Origin: Pseudarthrobacter sp. NBSH8
GTDB lineage: Bacteria > Actinomycetota > Actinomycetes > Actinomycetales > Micrococcaceae
Assembly: GCF_014217545.1 (NCBI RefSeq)
Contig: NZ_CP043178.1
Coordinates: 1,178,001-1,242,000, forward strand
Reading direction: 5' to 3'
DNA length: 64,000 bases
A model generated the notes under the pieces. The model had not been told where the DNA came from and did no database searches. It was given only the letters and a program-made list of their open reading frames with translations. Positions 18,482-28,265 of this stretch are shown here, piece by piece. The first letter of the stretch is position 1. Each line of letters begins with the position of its first letter. The position numbers and the translations under genes are program-made.

Positions 18482-19929
18482 GGCTCTTCAGAATGCAGAG
18501 TGTAGTTTCGGTCTGAATCCTCCAGATTCCAGCAGTGATCTGGCGACGTAGTTGGTGAGATTGCGGAAGCCGAGGGCAGAGCCGCGCAGGTGTTCCAGAC
18601 GTCCGTTGATTGCCTCCGTTGGGCCGTTGGAGGTGCCTGGTCGGTCAAAGTACGCGAGCACGTCTGCTGCCCTGCGTTTGAGTGTTCCGCCCATCTTTTT
18701 CAGTTCTTTCAGGGCGGCGGGGACCCCAGAGCTGAGGGAGTCAATGAGGGCCTGCATGAGCTTCTTACCTTGATCCTGGTCCTTCTCCCGGTAGGCGGCG
18801 ATCATGCGTTGATACGCGCCCCACGTCGCTTCGACCTCGACATGCTTCTCCTCGGCGAAGAGGTCAGCAATTCGCTTTTGTTGTTTCTCGGTCAGCAACC
18901 CGTCACCGGTATGCAGCGTCAGCCGGGCCTTGTAGAGCGGATCCCCGGCCCGTCCCCGGTGCCCGCACGTGGCTTGCTGAACCCGGCGACGGCAGTCATT
19001 GAGTGCGTCGCCGGCAAGACGGACGACATGGAACGGATCCATCACCGCAACAGCGGAAGGCAGCTCTTCGGACGCGGCACTCTTGAACCCGGAGAAGCCG
19101 TCCATGGCCACGACTTCCACCCCGTCCCGCCACGCTTGAGGACGTTGTTTCAGCCAAGTAGCGAAGACCTGTTTGGAACGGCCCTCGACCATATCCAGCA
19201 GCCGGGACGGGCCGGTCTTGTCGCGAACCGGGGTCAGGTCAATGATGACGGTGACGTACTTGTCTCCATGCCTGGTGTGTCGCCACACATGCTCATCAAC
19301 GCCGATAATCTTCACCCCGTCGAAGCGGTTGGGGTCATTGATCAGCACACGCCGCCCTTCAGCCAGTACAGCCTTGTTCGCGGTATTCCAGGACACACCC
19401 AGGCCCTCGGCGACGCGGGCCACGGTGAGGTGCTGACACACGATGCCTTCCAACGCCCACACCAGGCCGCGACGGGAAAGCTTTGACCGTGGTTCGGCCG
19501 CCTGGGACGTGTCTTGCCGCCATACATGCCCGCACCCGGTACATCGATAGCGACGGATTCGTACCAGCAAGGTGGTTGGCCGCCAGCCGAAGGGTTCATG
19601 GCCAAGTTCCCGGGTCACTGTGTCCCGCGGGATGCCTTGGCAACCGCACTTGCGGCACCATTCGTCCGTGGCCACCACACGGCAGGCGATCACGGCACGA
19701 TCGGCAGCAAGGAACTGCCCGGTCGCTTCCAAGCCAAGCTCGTCCAAGCGGCAGAAAGTAGTCAGGTCAGGGCATTGAAAGGTAGTTTTAAACACGAGGG
19801 CCTTGCGGTAGAAAAATCAGAACTAGACACTCCGATTCTTACCCAAGGCCCTCACCTATGCCGAACCAACTTCCCGGCCTCGGAAGTCACGCGCGCCAAC
19901 CCCGGCTACACTCTGCATTCGGAAGAGCC
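18482..19929 (-). mobile_element. Complete ISL3-family insertion sequence
   Basis: The 1448-bp element is bounded by 24-bp terminal inverted repeats (18482-18505 and 19906-19929) that differ at one base, GGCTCTTC(A/C)GAATGCAG being the outer part, and flanked by identical 8-bp duplications (GGTTTGCG). One intact transposase gene fills it. It landed in the shared upstream region of the metallopeptidase-family gene and DUF3499. The perfect duplication and open transposase indicate a recent insertion. Confidence 0.95.
18488..19795 (-). CDS. ISL3 family transposase
   Basis: A 435-residue ISL3 transposase. The N-terminal zinc ribbon carries CRKCGC and CTGCGH, then an HTH segment (VARVAEGLGVSWNTANKAV). 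The catalytic DDE residues appear as GVDEHVW, AMDGFSGFK and the C-terminal TEAINGRLEHLRG. Length and motifs are complete, so it is probably functional. It starts at a GTG at 19795 and its stop lies in the left inverted repeat, as is common in this family. Confidence 0.95.
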   Translation of the reverse strand: MFKTTFQCPDLTTFCRLDELGLEATGQFLAADRAVIACRVVATDEWCRKCGCQGIPRDTVTRELGHEPFGWRPTTLLVRIRRYRCTGCGHVWRQDTSQAAEPRSKLSRRGLVWALEGIVCQHLTVARVAEGLGVSWNTANKAVLAEGRRVLINDPNRFDGVKIIGVDEHVWRHTRHGDKYVTVIIDLTPVRDKTGPSRLLDMVEGRSKQVFATWLKQRPQAWRDGVEVVAMDGFSGFKSAASEELPSAVAVMDPFHVVRLAGDALNDCRRRVQQATCGHRGRAGDPLYKARLTLHTGDGLLTEKQQKRIADLFAEEKHVEVEATWGAYQRMIAAYREKDQDQGKKLMQALIDSLSSGVPAALKELKKMGGTLKRRAADVLAYFDRPGTSNGPTEAINGRLEHLRGSALGFRNLTNYVARSLLESGGFRPKLHSAF

Positions 19930-19937
19930 GGTTTGCG
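19906..19937. repeat. Right inverted repeat and target duplication of the ISL3 element
   Basis: The right terminal repeat covers 19906-19929 and is the reverse complement of the left one with a single mismatch. The 8-bp direct repeat GGTTTGCG follows at 19930-19937. Confidence 0.92.
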
Positions 19938-20006
19938 TGCCGGGGCGCGGCGGTCGTTTCGGCAAATACTCCGAACGGGCAAGGATACGGAGTAGTCTGT
20001 GATGTC

Positions 20007-20396
20007 GTGGGAGCTATCCGTCAATGTTCAAGGTCAGCCTGCCGTCAGTCGGCGGTGGCAACTTTGACGTACGTCTATGCCGATTCCACCGCCGTCCTGG
20101 GTCCGCTTGCCACCTACGCCGAGCCTCATTGTTACGATTTGTGCGAGCAGCACGCAGGGTCCCTGACGGTGCCCCGCGGCTGGGAAGTGCTTCGTTTGGC
20201 GATGCCGACGAGCCCGCAGCAGCCGGGACCGGACGACCTCCTGGCCCTTGCCAACGCGGTCCGCGAAGCGGCGGGACAGCCGCCCAAGCAGCTGACCACG
20301 CCGGGCCAGCGGGTCTCGCATTCAGCGCTGGAGGCCCCAGCCGGCACGGAAGGCGTCCGCCGGGGGCATCTGCGCGCACTGCGCGAACCTTCCTGA
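20007..20396 (+). CDS. DUF3499 zinc-ribbon-like protein
   Basis: A 129-residue protein with the DUF3499 N-terminal domain: RQCSRSACRQSAVATLTYVY and the DLCEQHAG segment supply Cys/His residues that look like a metal site. Function unknown. It is conserved among actinobacteria beside the metallopeptidase-family gene and phosphomannomutase. The GTG at 20007 places the CSR motif at residue 7, as usual. The native upstream region was split by the ISL3 element, whose right end is 77 nt before the start. Confidence 0.85.
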   Translation: MGAIRQCSRSACRQSAVATLTYVYADSTAVLGPLATYAEPHCYDLCEQHAGSLTVPRGWEVLRLAMPTSPQQPGPDDLLALANAVREAAGQPPKQLTTPGQRVSHSALEAPAGTEGVRRGHLRALREPS

Positions 20397-20476
20397 GGCG
20401 GATCTGGCGGTAGGCTGGAACCTGCTAATCAGTCAGCCAACGGCGCGAACGCGCGCCCCTGTCGGGAGCACCAATC

Positions 20477-20710
20477 ATGCCAAAGATCAGTCCTGAACTG
20501 TTGTCCGTCCTCCGCTGTCCCGTGACCGGTTCGCCCGTGGTCCAGGAAGGCGAAGAGCTTGTGTCGACGGCGGCCGGAGCATCGGGCGTGAAGCTGCGCT
20601 ACCCGATCGAGGACGGTATCCCGCTGCTGCTGCCGCCGGAACTTCTCCAGGCCGCTACCGCTGCCGGCTCGGACCAGCACGATCCCGCTGTCCGGCCGGC
20701 CACGGACTAA
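20477..20710 (+). CDS. Trm112 family protein
   Basis: A 77-residue Trm112-type protein. The core LLSVLRCPVTGSPV and RYPIEDGIPLLLPPE are characteristic; only one cysteine of the zinc knuckle remains, as in many bacterial members. Eukaryotic and archaeal Trm112 activates methyltransferases; the bacterial role is unclear. In Streptomyces this gene lies between manB and sugar isomerase genes upstream of ahcY. Here it is 80 nt after DUF3499 and 129 nt before ahcY, with those mannose genes absent. Confidence 0.88.
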   Translation: MPKISPELLSVLRCPVTGSPVVQEGEELVSTAAGASGVKLRYPIEDGIPLLLPPELLQAATAAGSDQHDPAVRPATD

Positions 20711-20839
20711 ACCCGGCTGCGGACCAAACCGCAGGTACTGCCCAGGCAGGGCATGGACAACCCGCACCACCACCAGCAGTCGACTTTCGCGCAGACGCTT
20801 CAACGCCGTCGCCGCCATCGGACAAAGCAAAGGAACCCC

Positions 20840-22318
<1,479 letters not shown>

Positions 22319-22327
22319 CGTGTGACT

Positions 22328-22352
22328 CCCCGGGTGCCAACCGTGCCCGGGG
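22328..22352 (+). terminator. ahcY terminator hairpin
   Basis: CCCCGGG (22328-22334) pairs with CCCGGGG (22346-22352), 10 nt after the ahcY stop. The tail is only weakly T-rich (CTGTTAC). Confidence 0.55.
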
Positions 22353-22381
22353 CTGTTACGTCCAAGTATTAAGATCGGACC

Positions 22382-23620
22382 ATGGAACCTGTTGTTAAGC
22401 CACGCCGGAGGGGGACCGCCAGGAAGATACTCTTGGTGGCAGCCGTGTGTGTCCTTGCCGCGACGGGCGGAGTTTTCGCCGCCGTCGCGCCGGGCTTCGC
22501 GGGCGGCGGACTGGAGTCCGAAGCCAGCTCAGCAGTCCGGTCCGCACCGGGAGTGGCATCGCCCGTGGTGGCCCCGGTCAAGGTGGACGTCACGCCGGCC
22601 AACGCCGCGAAGCAGGTGAACCCGGCCACATCCGTGTACCTCACGGTGGGCAACGGTCGGATCGAGAGCGTCACCCTGACCAGCACAGCCGGTGAAGCCG
22701 TCCACGGTACCTTCGCCGGGGACGGCAGCAGCTGGACTGCGACGGATCCCCTGAAATTCAACACCGAATACAGCTACACATATGTGGTCACCGACGGTGC
22801 GGGACGGGAAACGAGCACAACTAACTCGTTCAGTACGGTATCCAGCACCCATGAGGCGGACGCCGCGATCTACCCCCTGGACGGGATGAAGGTTGGCGTG
22901 GGCCAGCCGCTGCAGGTCATCTTCAGCGAACCGGTAGTCAACCGGGATGCCGTGGAGAAAGCCATCAAAATCACATCCAGCGCAGGGCAGGCCGGAGCCT
23001 TCCACTGGTTCAGCGACACCATGGTCCGGTACCGCCCCGAGGCCTTCTGGGCGGCGAACTCCACTGTCACCATGGACATGCAGCTCTTCGGCGTGGACCT
23101 CGGCAACGGCCAGATTGCCAACTTCAACAAAAAAGTCACGGTCAATTTCGGTGACAAGCGGGTGGCCATCGCCGACGCCACCGCCCACACCTTCACGCTC
23201 AGCGTCAACGACCAGGTAGTGAAAACACTCCCGGTCAGCATGGGTGACAAACGCTTCCCGTCAGCGCGTGGCTACGCGGTCCTGATGGAGAAGAACCGCT
23301 ATGACCACTTCCGGGCCGCCAGCATCGGACTCAAGCCCGGCGATCCCGCCTACTACGGCGAAGTGGACGTCGAATATTCCATCCGCCTCACGCTGAGCGG
23401 TGCCTACATCCACCAGGCGCTGGAGTCCGCCTTCCCATACATCGGCAACACGAACGTCTCGCACGGCTGCATCGGGTTCGCTCCCGACGGCGCCGCCTGG
23501 GTTTTCGCCAACATGACCACCGGCGATGTGGTTCAGATCGTCAACACCGAAGGCGACTACGCCGCCGTCGACGACGGCTACGGCGACTGGAACATCCCCT
23601 GGGCTGAGTACAACAACTAG
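22382..23620 (+). CDS. L,D-transpeptidase with N-terminal Ig-like domains
   Basis: Forms 3-3 peptide cross-links in peptidoglycan or links proteins to it. The 412-residue protein has a membrane anchor (about residues 15-36), two immunoglobulin-like domains (about 55-260; FNTEYSYTYVV and VIFSEPVVNRDAVEKAI are typical), and a C-terminal YkuD domain with the catalytic His and Cys in SHGCIGF (Cys363). It resembles mycobacterial LdtA/LdtB. The ATG at 22382 has no strong ribosome site. It stands alone between ahcY and the convergent RDD gene. Confidence 0.95.
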   Translation: MEPVVKPRRRGTARKILLVAAVCVLAATGGVFAAVAPGFAGGGLESEASSAVRSAPGVASPVVAPVKVDVTPANAAKQVNPATSVYLTVGNGRIESVTLTSTAGEAVHGTFAGDGSSWTATDPLKFNTEYSYTYVVTDGAGRETSTTNSFSTVSSTHEADAAIYPLDGMKVGVGQPLQVIFSEPVVNRDAVEKAIKITSSAGQAGAFHWFSDTMVRYRPEAFWAANSTVTMDMQLFGVDLGNGQIANFNKKVTVNFGDKRVAIADATAHTFTLSVNDQVVKTLPVSMGDKRFPSARGYAVLMEKNRYDHFRAASIGLKPGDPAYYGEVDVEYSIRLTLSGAYIHQALESAFPYIGNTNVSHGCIGFAPDGAAWVFANMTTGDVVQIVNTEGDYAAVDDGYGDWNIPWAEYNN

Positions 23621-23656
23621 GAACCGTTCGGCCTGCGACCAGGAACACGTCCGGGC

Positions 23657-24457
23657 CTACGGGCCGAACGGCAGGCGGCCCAGCCGCTCCGCCGTGGCCG
23701 AGTTCCGGCGCCGGGCCTGCCGCAACCGCGCAAGTTCGCGGTGCCGGCGTTCGGCGGTAACGGCCGCCAGGTACTGGTCCGGACGGGTACCCGGGGGCGG
23801 CGGCGGGGCCACATGCCCGGCCAGTTCCGTGGCGATCGATGCGGCCATTCCGGCGGCGGACAGGGGCGCCATGCGGCCGGCCTGCCGGATGAATTGGGCA
23901 GCCTGCCGTGCGGTGGCGTCCGGAATCCGGCCGATGTCCGCTGCTGAGGCCCAGGCCTGAAGCTGTGGGGGAACAAGGAGGTGGACCGGCGCCTCGACTG
24001 GCACCCGCCGACGCAGCGCATACGTGCCGGCAAGGATGTCACCCAGCCGCTTGGAGCGGCTGTTGAAGAGGGCGACGCCGATGGCGAGCCCGCCCATGGT
24101 CAGGTAGATTTCCAGGAACCCGGTCAGCCCCCGGATCACTGCATGGCGGAACCGGATGGCGCCGCCGTCGTCCCGAACCACCCGCAAGCCGGCTGCCAGT
24201 TTTCCGAGCGAGAGCCCACGGGTGAGGGTCTCCACCGCCACGGGGAAAATCACAAAACAGAAGACCACGCTCACCAGCATGAGCGCCCGCATTGCCGCCT
24301 CGTCAAGGTCCTGGCCGGCGGCTGCGATGCCCAGCAGGATCAGGACCAGCAGGATGATGTTGAACAGCACATCCAGCAGCAGCCCAAGGGCACGGGCGGC
24401 GAAGGACGCGGGGCGCAGTTCCAGGACAACTGCCTCGCCGGTGATTATCGAACTCAA
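23657..24457 (-). CDS. RDD family membrane protein
   Basis: An RDD-domain protein: LRPASFAARALGLLLDV at the start of helix 1, then helices at about residues 20-45, 55-80 and 110-130, with GLSLGKLAAGLRVVRDDG between them. The C-terminal half is soluble, Ala/Arg-rich and ends RLPFGP. RDD proteins are poorly understood; some act in ion homeostasis. I favour the TTG at 24457 (SSIITGEAVVLEL) after a GGGGT site; the TTG at 24481 is possible. It is divergent from spoIIM-like, a standard actinobacterial pairing. Confidence 0.87.
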   Translation of the reverse strand: MSSIITGEAVVLELRPASFAARALGLLLDVLFNIILLVLILLGIAAAGQDLDEAAMRALMLVSVVFCFVIFPVAVETLTRGLSLGKLAAGLRVVRDDGGAIRFRHAVIRGLTGFLEIYLTMGGLAIGVALFNSRSKRLGDILAGTYALRRRVPVEAPVHLLVPPQLQAWASAADIGRIPDATARQAAQFIRQAGRMAPLSAAGMAASIATELAGHVAPPPPPGTRPDQYLAAVTAERRHRELARLRQARRRNSATAERLGRLPFGP

Positions 24458-24525
24458 GCGGATACCCCAATCCCTCGTCAACCATCCTGCGGACGTTCAC
24501 AGTCTATGGCGGCTAGGCTGTTGCC

Positions 24526-25518
24526 GTGGATATGGATGCCTTCTCCGCCGCCAACGGGGACAAGTGGTCAAGGCTGCACCAGCTCGCCCATAAGCGGCGC
24601 CTCACCGGCGGCGAAGCCGATGAGCTGCTGCGGCTCTACCAGTCGACGTCGGCGCACCTTTCGTTCATCCGGTCCATTGCCCCGGAGAGCGGCCTGTCCG
24701 CCTCCCTGTCCGCCACCCTGGCCCAGGCCCGGACCCGTTTCACGGGCGCGCGGTCCAACGTGATGGCGGACCTGGCCCGCTTCTTCGTGGCTGCCCTGCC
24801 CGCAGCCCTGTACCGCCTGCGGTGGCTGACTCTGGCCTGCGGCGCCGCATTTGTCCTGGTCGCCGGCGCCTACGCGCTCTGGATCGGGACGTCCCCGGAA
24901 GCCCTGCGGTCCGTTGCCTCGGAGGCTGCGGTCCGGCAGTACGTCGAGGCAGACTTCATTGACTACTATTCGGAAAACCCTGCGGCCTCGTTTGCTGGGG
25001 CCGTCTGGACCAACAACGCCTGGATCGGCGCCCAGGCGGTGGCCCTGGGCATTACCGGTATCTGGGTACCCATGATCCTGTTCACGAACGCCCAGGGCGT
25101 GGGGATTGCTGCAGGAGTCTTCGCCGCAGTGGGCCAGCAGGGTGTGTTTTACACCTACATCCTGCCGCATGGCCTGATGGAACTCACAGCTGTTTTTATT
25201 GCCTGTGCTGCGGGCTTGCGGATCTTCTGGGCCATGGTGTCGCCGGGACCACGGACACGGGGACGGGCTGTGGCGGATGAAGGCAGATCGCTGATCACCG
25301 TGGCCTTGGGCTTAGTGCTGGTGCTGTTCGTCTCCGGATTGGTGGAGGGCTTTGTCACGCCCAGTCCACTTCCGGTTTGGGCCAAGATCGGCATCGGCCT
25401 GGCAGTACTGGCCGCCTATTGCAGCTACGTCCTGGTGTGGGGAAGGCGGGCCTATGACGCCGGTGAACGCGGCGATCTGCTGGCCGGTGACGCCGGATAC
25501 AGCGAAATCGCCGCATGA
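24526..25518 (+). CDS. Stage II sporulation protein M (SpoIIM) family membrane protein
   Basis: A 330-residue SpoIIM-like protein: a soluble helical N-terminus (WSRLHQLAHKRRLTGGEADELLRLYQ), then five to six membrane helices from about residue 95 (LTLACGAAFVLVAGAYALW onward). NNAWIGAQAVALGITG and YILPHGLMELTAVFIACAAGLRI are family motifs. In non-sporulating actinobacteria these proteins usually sit with RDD, DUF58 and MoxR genes; here RDD is adjacent but moxR-DUF58 lies 10 kb away. GTG 24526 is given; ATG 24532 is also possible. Confidence 0.9.
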   Translation: MDMDAFSAANGDKWSRLHQLAHKRRLTGGEADELLRLYQSTSAHLSFIRSIAPESGLSASLSATLAQARTRFTGARSNVMADLARFFVAALPAALYRLRWLTLACGAAFVLVAGAYALWIGTSPEALRSVASEAAVRQYVEADFIDYYSENPAASFAGAVWTNNAWIGAQAVALGITGIWVPMILFTNAQGVGIAAGVFAAVGQQGVFYTYILPHGLMELTAVFIACAAGLRIFWAMVSPGPRTRGRAVADEGRSLITVALGLVLVLFVSGLVEGFVTPSPLPVWAKIGIGLAVLAAYCSYVLVWGRRAYDAGERGDLLAGDAGYSEIAA

Positions 25519-25641
25519 ATCCGCTGGCGCCGGGGTGGCTCCTCGCCCTCGTGGAGCAGCGGGCGGTAGGCTCAATATCAGATACACGGCGCTGCCCGGA
25601 TCAGAGCCGGCAGCGCGGACCCCAACGGAAGTGACGCTGCT

Positions 25642-26745
25642 GTGAACGACAATTCTCCGACCCCTGCCAAACGCACGGAGCCGCAGCCGGATCCGGACCT
25701 GGATACTTCATCGGACACGGACGAGCCGGCTTTTGCCTGGCTGAATGAATCCGGCTCCGGCACTCCCGAGGCGTCCCCGGCCGGTAGCTCCGGTTCCGTT
25801 CAGGGCGGTGTCAACCAGCCCGAAAGCCGCGCCGGCCGAAAAGCCGCGGAGGCCGCCGTCGAACCCCCCGCCGTCGTACCTTCCGTGGAAGAGTCACTCC
25901 GCAAAGAACCGTCCGCGCAGGGCGCCACCCGAAACGGTGCCCACTTCAGCGAGCCGCTCCCCACGTCAGCCCTGCAGGTCCGTCCGCCGCAGGAGGAAGT
26001 GGAACGCCGCAACGCGGAGCGCGAAAGCGCAGCGAACGCCAAGCCCGTGGCTCCGCGCATCTGGCAAGTCCTGCTGGCCCTTTTCTACCCCGTGATCCTG
26101 CTGGTGCTGGCCGTTCGCGCGGTCACCAGCCCGCTGTTCCTGTGGGTCGAGTACAACCGGCCCGGGTTCCCCGGCGACGGGTACGGCTTCAGCACCGACG
26201 ACCGGATGACGTACGGGTCCTACGCGGTTGACTACCTCAGCAACTGGGCGGGGCCGCGGTACCTGGGCGACCTGGTCAACCGCAGCGGCGGGGACCTTTT
26301 CAAGGACGGCGAAGTCAGCCACATGGCCGACGTGAAAATTGTCATCCTCTCGGCCTTTGGTGGGGGAGCACTCCTGATTGTCCTCAGCCTCGTGGCCATC
26401 GCTTACCTGCGCCGCCGGAGCACCGGCGGAGTGCGCCGCGGACTGTTCGCAGGATCCATCGTTGCGCTGGCGATCATCCTGAGCCTTGGCGCGCTGGCCG
26501 TGCTCGGCTGGCAGCAGTTCTTCACCGAGTTCCACCGGATCTTCTTCGCCAGCGGTTCCTGGACCTTCGCCCTGGAAGACACCCTGATCAGGCTGTTCCC
26601 GGGCCAGTTCTGGATCGATGCCGGCACTGTCATCGCAGCACTGGTCCTCTTGGCAGCCCTCGTGACGCTCATCCTCACCTGGCCCACGCGCCGCCGTCGC
26701 GGGCTGGCCAAGGATGACCAGGACGCCGCTGAGGTGCAGCCCTAA
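25642..26745 (+). CDS. TIGR01906/DUF1461-like integral membrane protein
   Basis: The first 130 residues are hydrophilic and disordered (Pro, Ser, Glu-rich). Then come four predicted helices: LLALFYPVILLVLAVRAV, an ILSAFGGGALLIVLSLVAI helix, GSIVALAIILSLGALAVL and TVIAALVLLAALVTLIL. The loops EVSHMADVK and FFASGSWTFALEDTLIRLFPGQFWID match the TIGR01906 membrane family. Function unknown. GTG start at 25642 with GGAAGTGA upstream. It is convergent with the truncated acyl-CoA synthetase gene. Confidence 0.78.
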   Translation: MNDNSPTPAKRTEPQPDPDLDTSSDTDEPAFAWLNESGSGTPEASPAGSSGSVQGGVNQPESRAGRKAAEAAVEPPAVVPSVEESLRKEPSAQGATRNGAHFSEPLPTSALQVRPPQEEVERRNAERESAANAKPVAPRIWQVLLALFYPVILLVLAVRAVTSPLFLWVEYNRPGFPGDGYGFSTDDRMTYGSYAVDYLSNWAGPRYLGDLVNRSGGDLFKDGEVSHMADVKIVILSAFGGGALLIVLSLVAIAYLRRRSTGGVRRGLFAGSIVALAIILSLGALAVLGWQQFFTEFHRIFFASGSWTFALEDTLIRLFPGQFWIDAGTVIAALVLLAALVTLILTWPTRRRRGLAKDDQDAAEVQP

Positions 26746-26764
26746 GCGGCTGCTCAGCCCTTGG

Positions 26765-26781
26765 AGTAGCGGTCTGCTACT
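26765..26781. terminator. Short hairpin between convergent genes
   Basis: AGTAGC and GCTACT pair across GGTCT. It lies between the ends of the DUF1461-like gene and the acyl-CoA synthetase gene and includes the latter's stop codon. It is weak as a terminator. Confidence 0.35.
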
Positions 26782-28198
26782 TGCGGCCCGTGATGGTCAG
26801 GAAGCCCTCAGGGTCCAGTTCGCCGAGGTCTCCGGTCCTGAAGAACCCGTCCAGGAAGGCCCGGGCGGTGGCGGCTTCGTTGGCATGGTAACCCTTGAAC
26901 ACGCCGATCCCCTTGACCAGCACTTCGCCGTCCTCGGCCACGCGAATAGTGGTGCCCGGCAGGGGGATGCCCACGCTGCCCACCCTGGTCCGGGCGGGAG
27001 TGTTGGATGTGCAGGGCGCCGTTGTTTCGCTCAGCCCGTAGCACTCAAGGACCTGGATCCCGGCGCCGCGGAAGAAGTGCACGTCCTCAGGCGACAGGGG
27101 GCCCGAGCCCGATACCGCGTAGCGGACCCGGCCGCCCAGAAGCTGGCGGAGCTTCGGGTACGCCAGTCGGTTAATGACGGCATGCCGCGCCCGCAACGCC
27201 CGTCCCGGTACGCTGCCCCGGCCGCGGGCAGCGTTGTCCTGTGCTGTGGAGAAGCGGACGGCGGCGGCCGACGCAGCCCTGAAGATCCCGGCGTTTACTG
27301 ACCCGGCAGCCTGGTGCGCGGCCTCCGCCCGGACCTTCGCGAAGATCCGGGGCCCCGCCAGGAGGAACGTGGGTTTGAACGTGCCCAGAGCCGCCGGCAG
27401 ATCAGCCGGACCGGTGACATGGCCCACGGTAGCACCGGCATGGAGGCACGCAACCTGGGCGGCGTGGGCGGGCACATTGGCCAGCGGCAGGAACATCAGG
27501 GTGCACGCATTCTGCGCCTTGATGATGTCCGGGAGAAATGCAACGGCGTTGACGGCCACGAGCGCGAAGTTGCCGTGGGTGATCTCGCAGCCTTTGGGAT
27601 GTCCGGTGGTCCCGGAGGTGTAGACCAGGGACGCGACGTCGTCCAGGCCTGCGGCGGAGCGGTGGCGTTCCAGCTCGGCATCCGTGACGCCCATTCCGGC
27701 GGCCGAGACGCTGGCGAGGTTCGGTGCAGCGCCATGGTCATCCATCCTCACCAAGGCGACCAGCCGGTCCTTAAACAGCGCGGAGGTCTCCAGGATGCCC
27801 TTAATCATCGCCACCTTGCCGCGGTCTTCGGCGAACACCCGCCGCGCGCCGGAGTGGTGCAGGATCCACTCCATCTGGCCGGGGGTCGAGGCCTCGTCGA
27901 TGGGAACGCTCACGCCGCCGGCAAACCAGATGGCGAAGTCCACCAGCGCCCACTCATAGCGGGTGGCGGACATTATTGCCACGGTGTCGCCGGGCTCCAG
28001 GCCGCCGGCGATCAGTCCTTTGGCCAGGGCGCACACATCGTGCAGGAATTTCTGCGCCGGAACGTCGGTCCAGCCGTTGGGGCCTTTGCGCGCGTAGAGG
28101 GCGTGAGCCGGGTTGGCGGCCTCCCGCTGGCGCAGGAGATCGGTGACATTGCTGCCGGGCTCCAGTTCCACCAGGAGTTTTGTGCTTGCTTCTCGCAC
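26777..28198 (-). CDS. C-terminally truncated long-chain acyl-CoA synthetase
   Basis: AMP-binding enzyme that should activate fatty acids to acyl-AMP and acyl-CoA. The N-terminal domain is recognisable: the P-loop YTSGTTGHPKG (193-203), RYAVSGSGPLSPE, ECYGLSETTAP and GFFRTGDLGELDPEGFLTITGRK. The protein stops right after GRK at residue 473, whereas related enzymes run to about 600 and carry the mobile C-terminal lid with the catalytic lysine. Only 31 nt separate its stop from the opposing gene, so the lid is not present out of frame. LPLANVPAHAAQ replaces the usual LPLAHVFAR-like motif. It may be inactive or act only as a remnant. It lies 67 nt after the mannosyltransferase on the same strand. 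Confidence 0.8.
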   Translation of the reverse strand: MREASTKLLVELEPGSNVTDLLRQREAANPAHALYARKGPNGWTDVPAQKFLHDVCALAKGLIAGGLEPGDTVAIMSATRYEWALVDFAIWFAGGVSVPIDEASTPGQMEWILHHSGARRVFAEDRGKVAMIKGILETSALFKDRLVALVRMDDHGAAPNLASVSAAGMGVTDAELERHRSAAGLDDVASLVYTSGTTGHPKGCEITHGNFALVAVNAVAFLPDIIKAQNACTLMFLPLANVPAHAAQVACLHAGATVGHVTGPADLPAALGTFKPTFLLAGPRIFAKVRAEAAHQAAGSVNAGIFRAASAAAVRFSTAQDNAARGRGSVPGRALRARHAVINRLAYPKLRQLLGGRVRYAVSGSGPLSPEDVHFFRGAGIQVLECYGLSETTAPCTSNTPARTRVGSVGIPLPGTTIRVAEDGEVLVKGIGVFKGYHANEAATARAFLDGFFRTGDLGELDPEGFLTITGRK

Positions 28199-28265
28199 GG
28201 GTGGCGTCTCCGTTCCGCTGCCTCAACGCAGTTCGCGGCCGGTCAGGGTCTGATGCAATCCTGCC

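Noticed and set aside
20711..20839. Possible SAH riboswitch upstream of ahcY
   Set aside because: The conserved SAH riboswitch core could not be found in the 129-nt gap.
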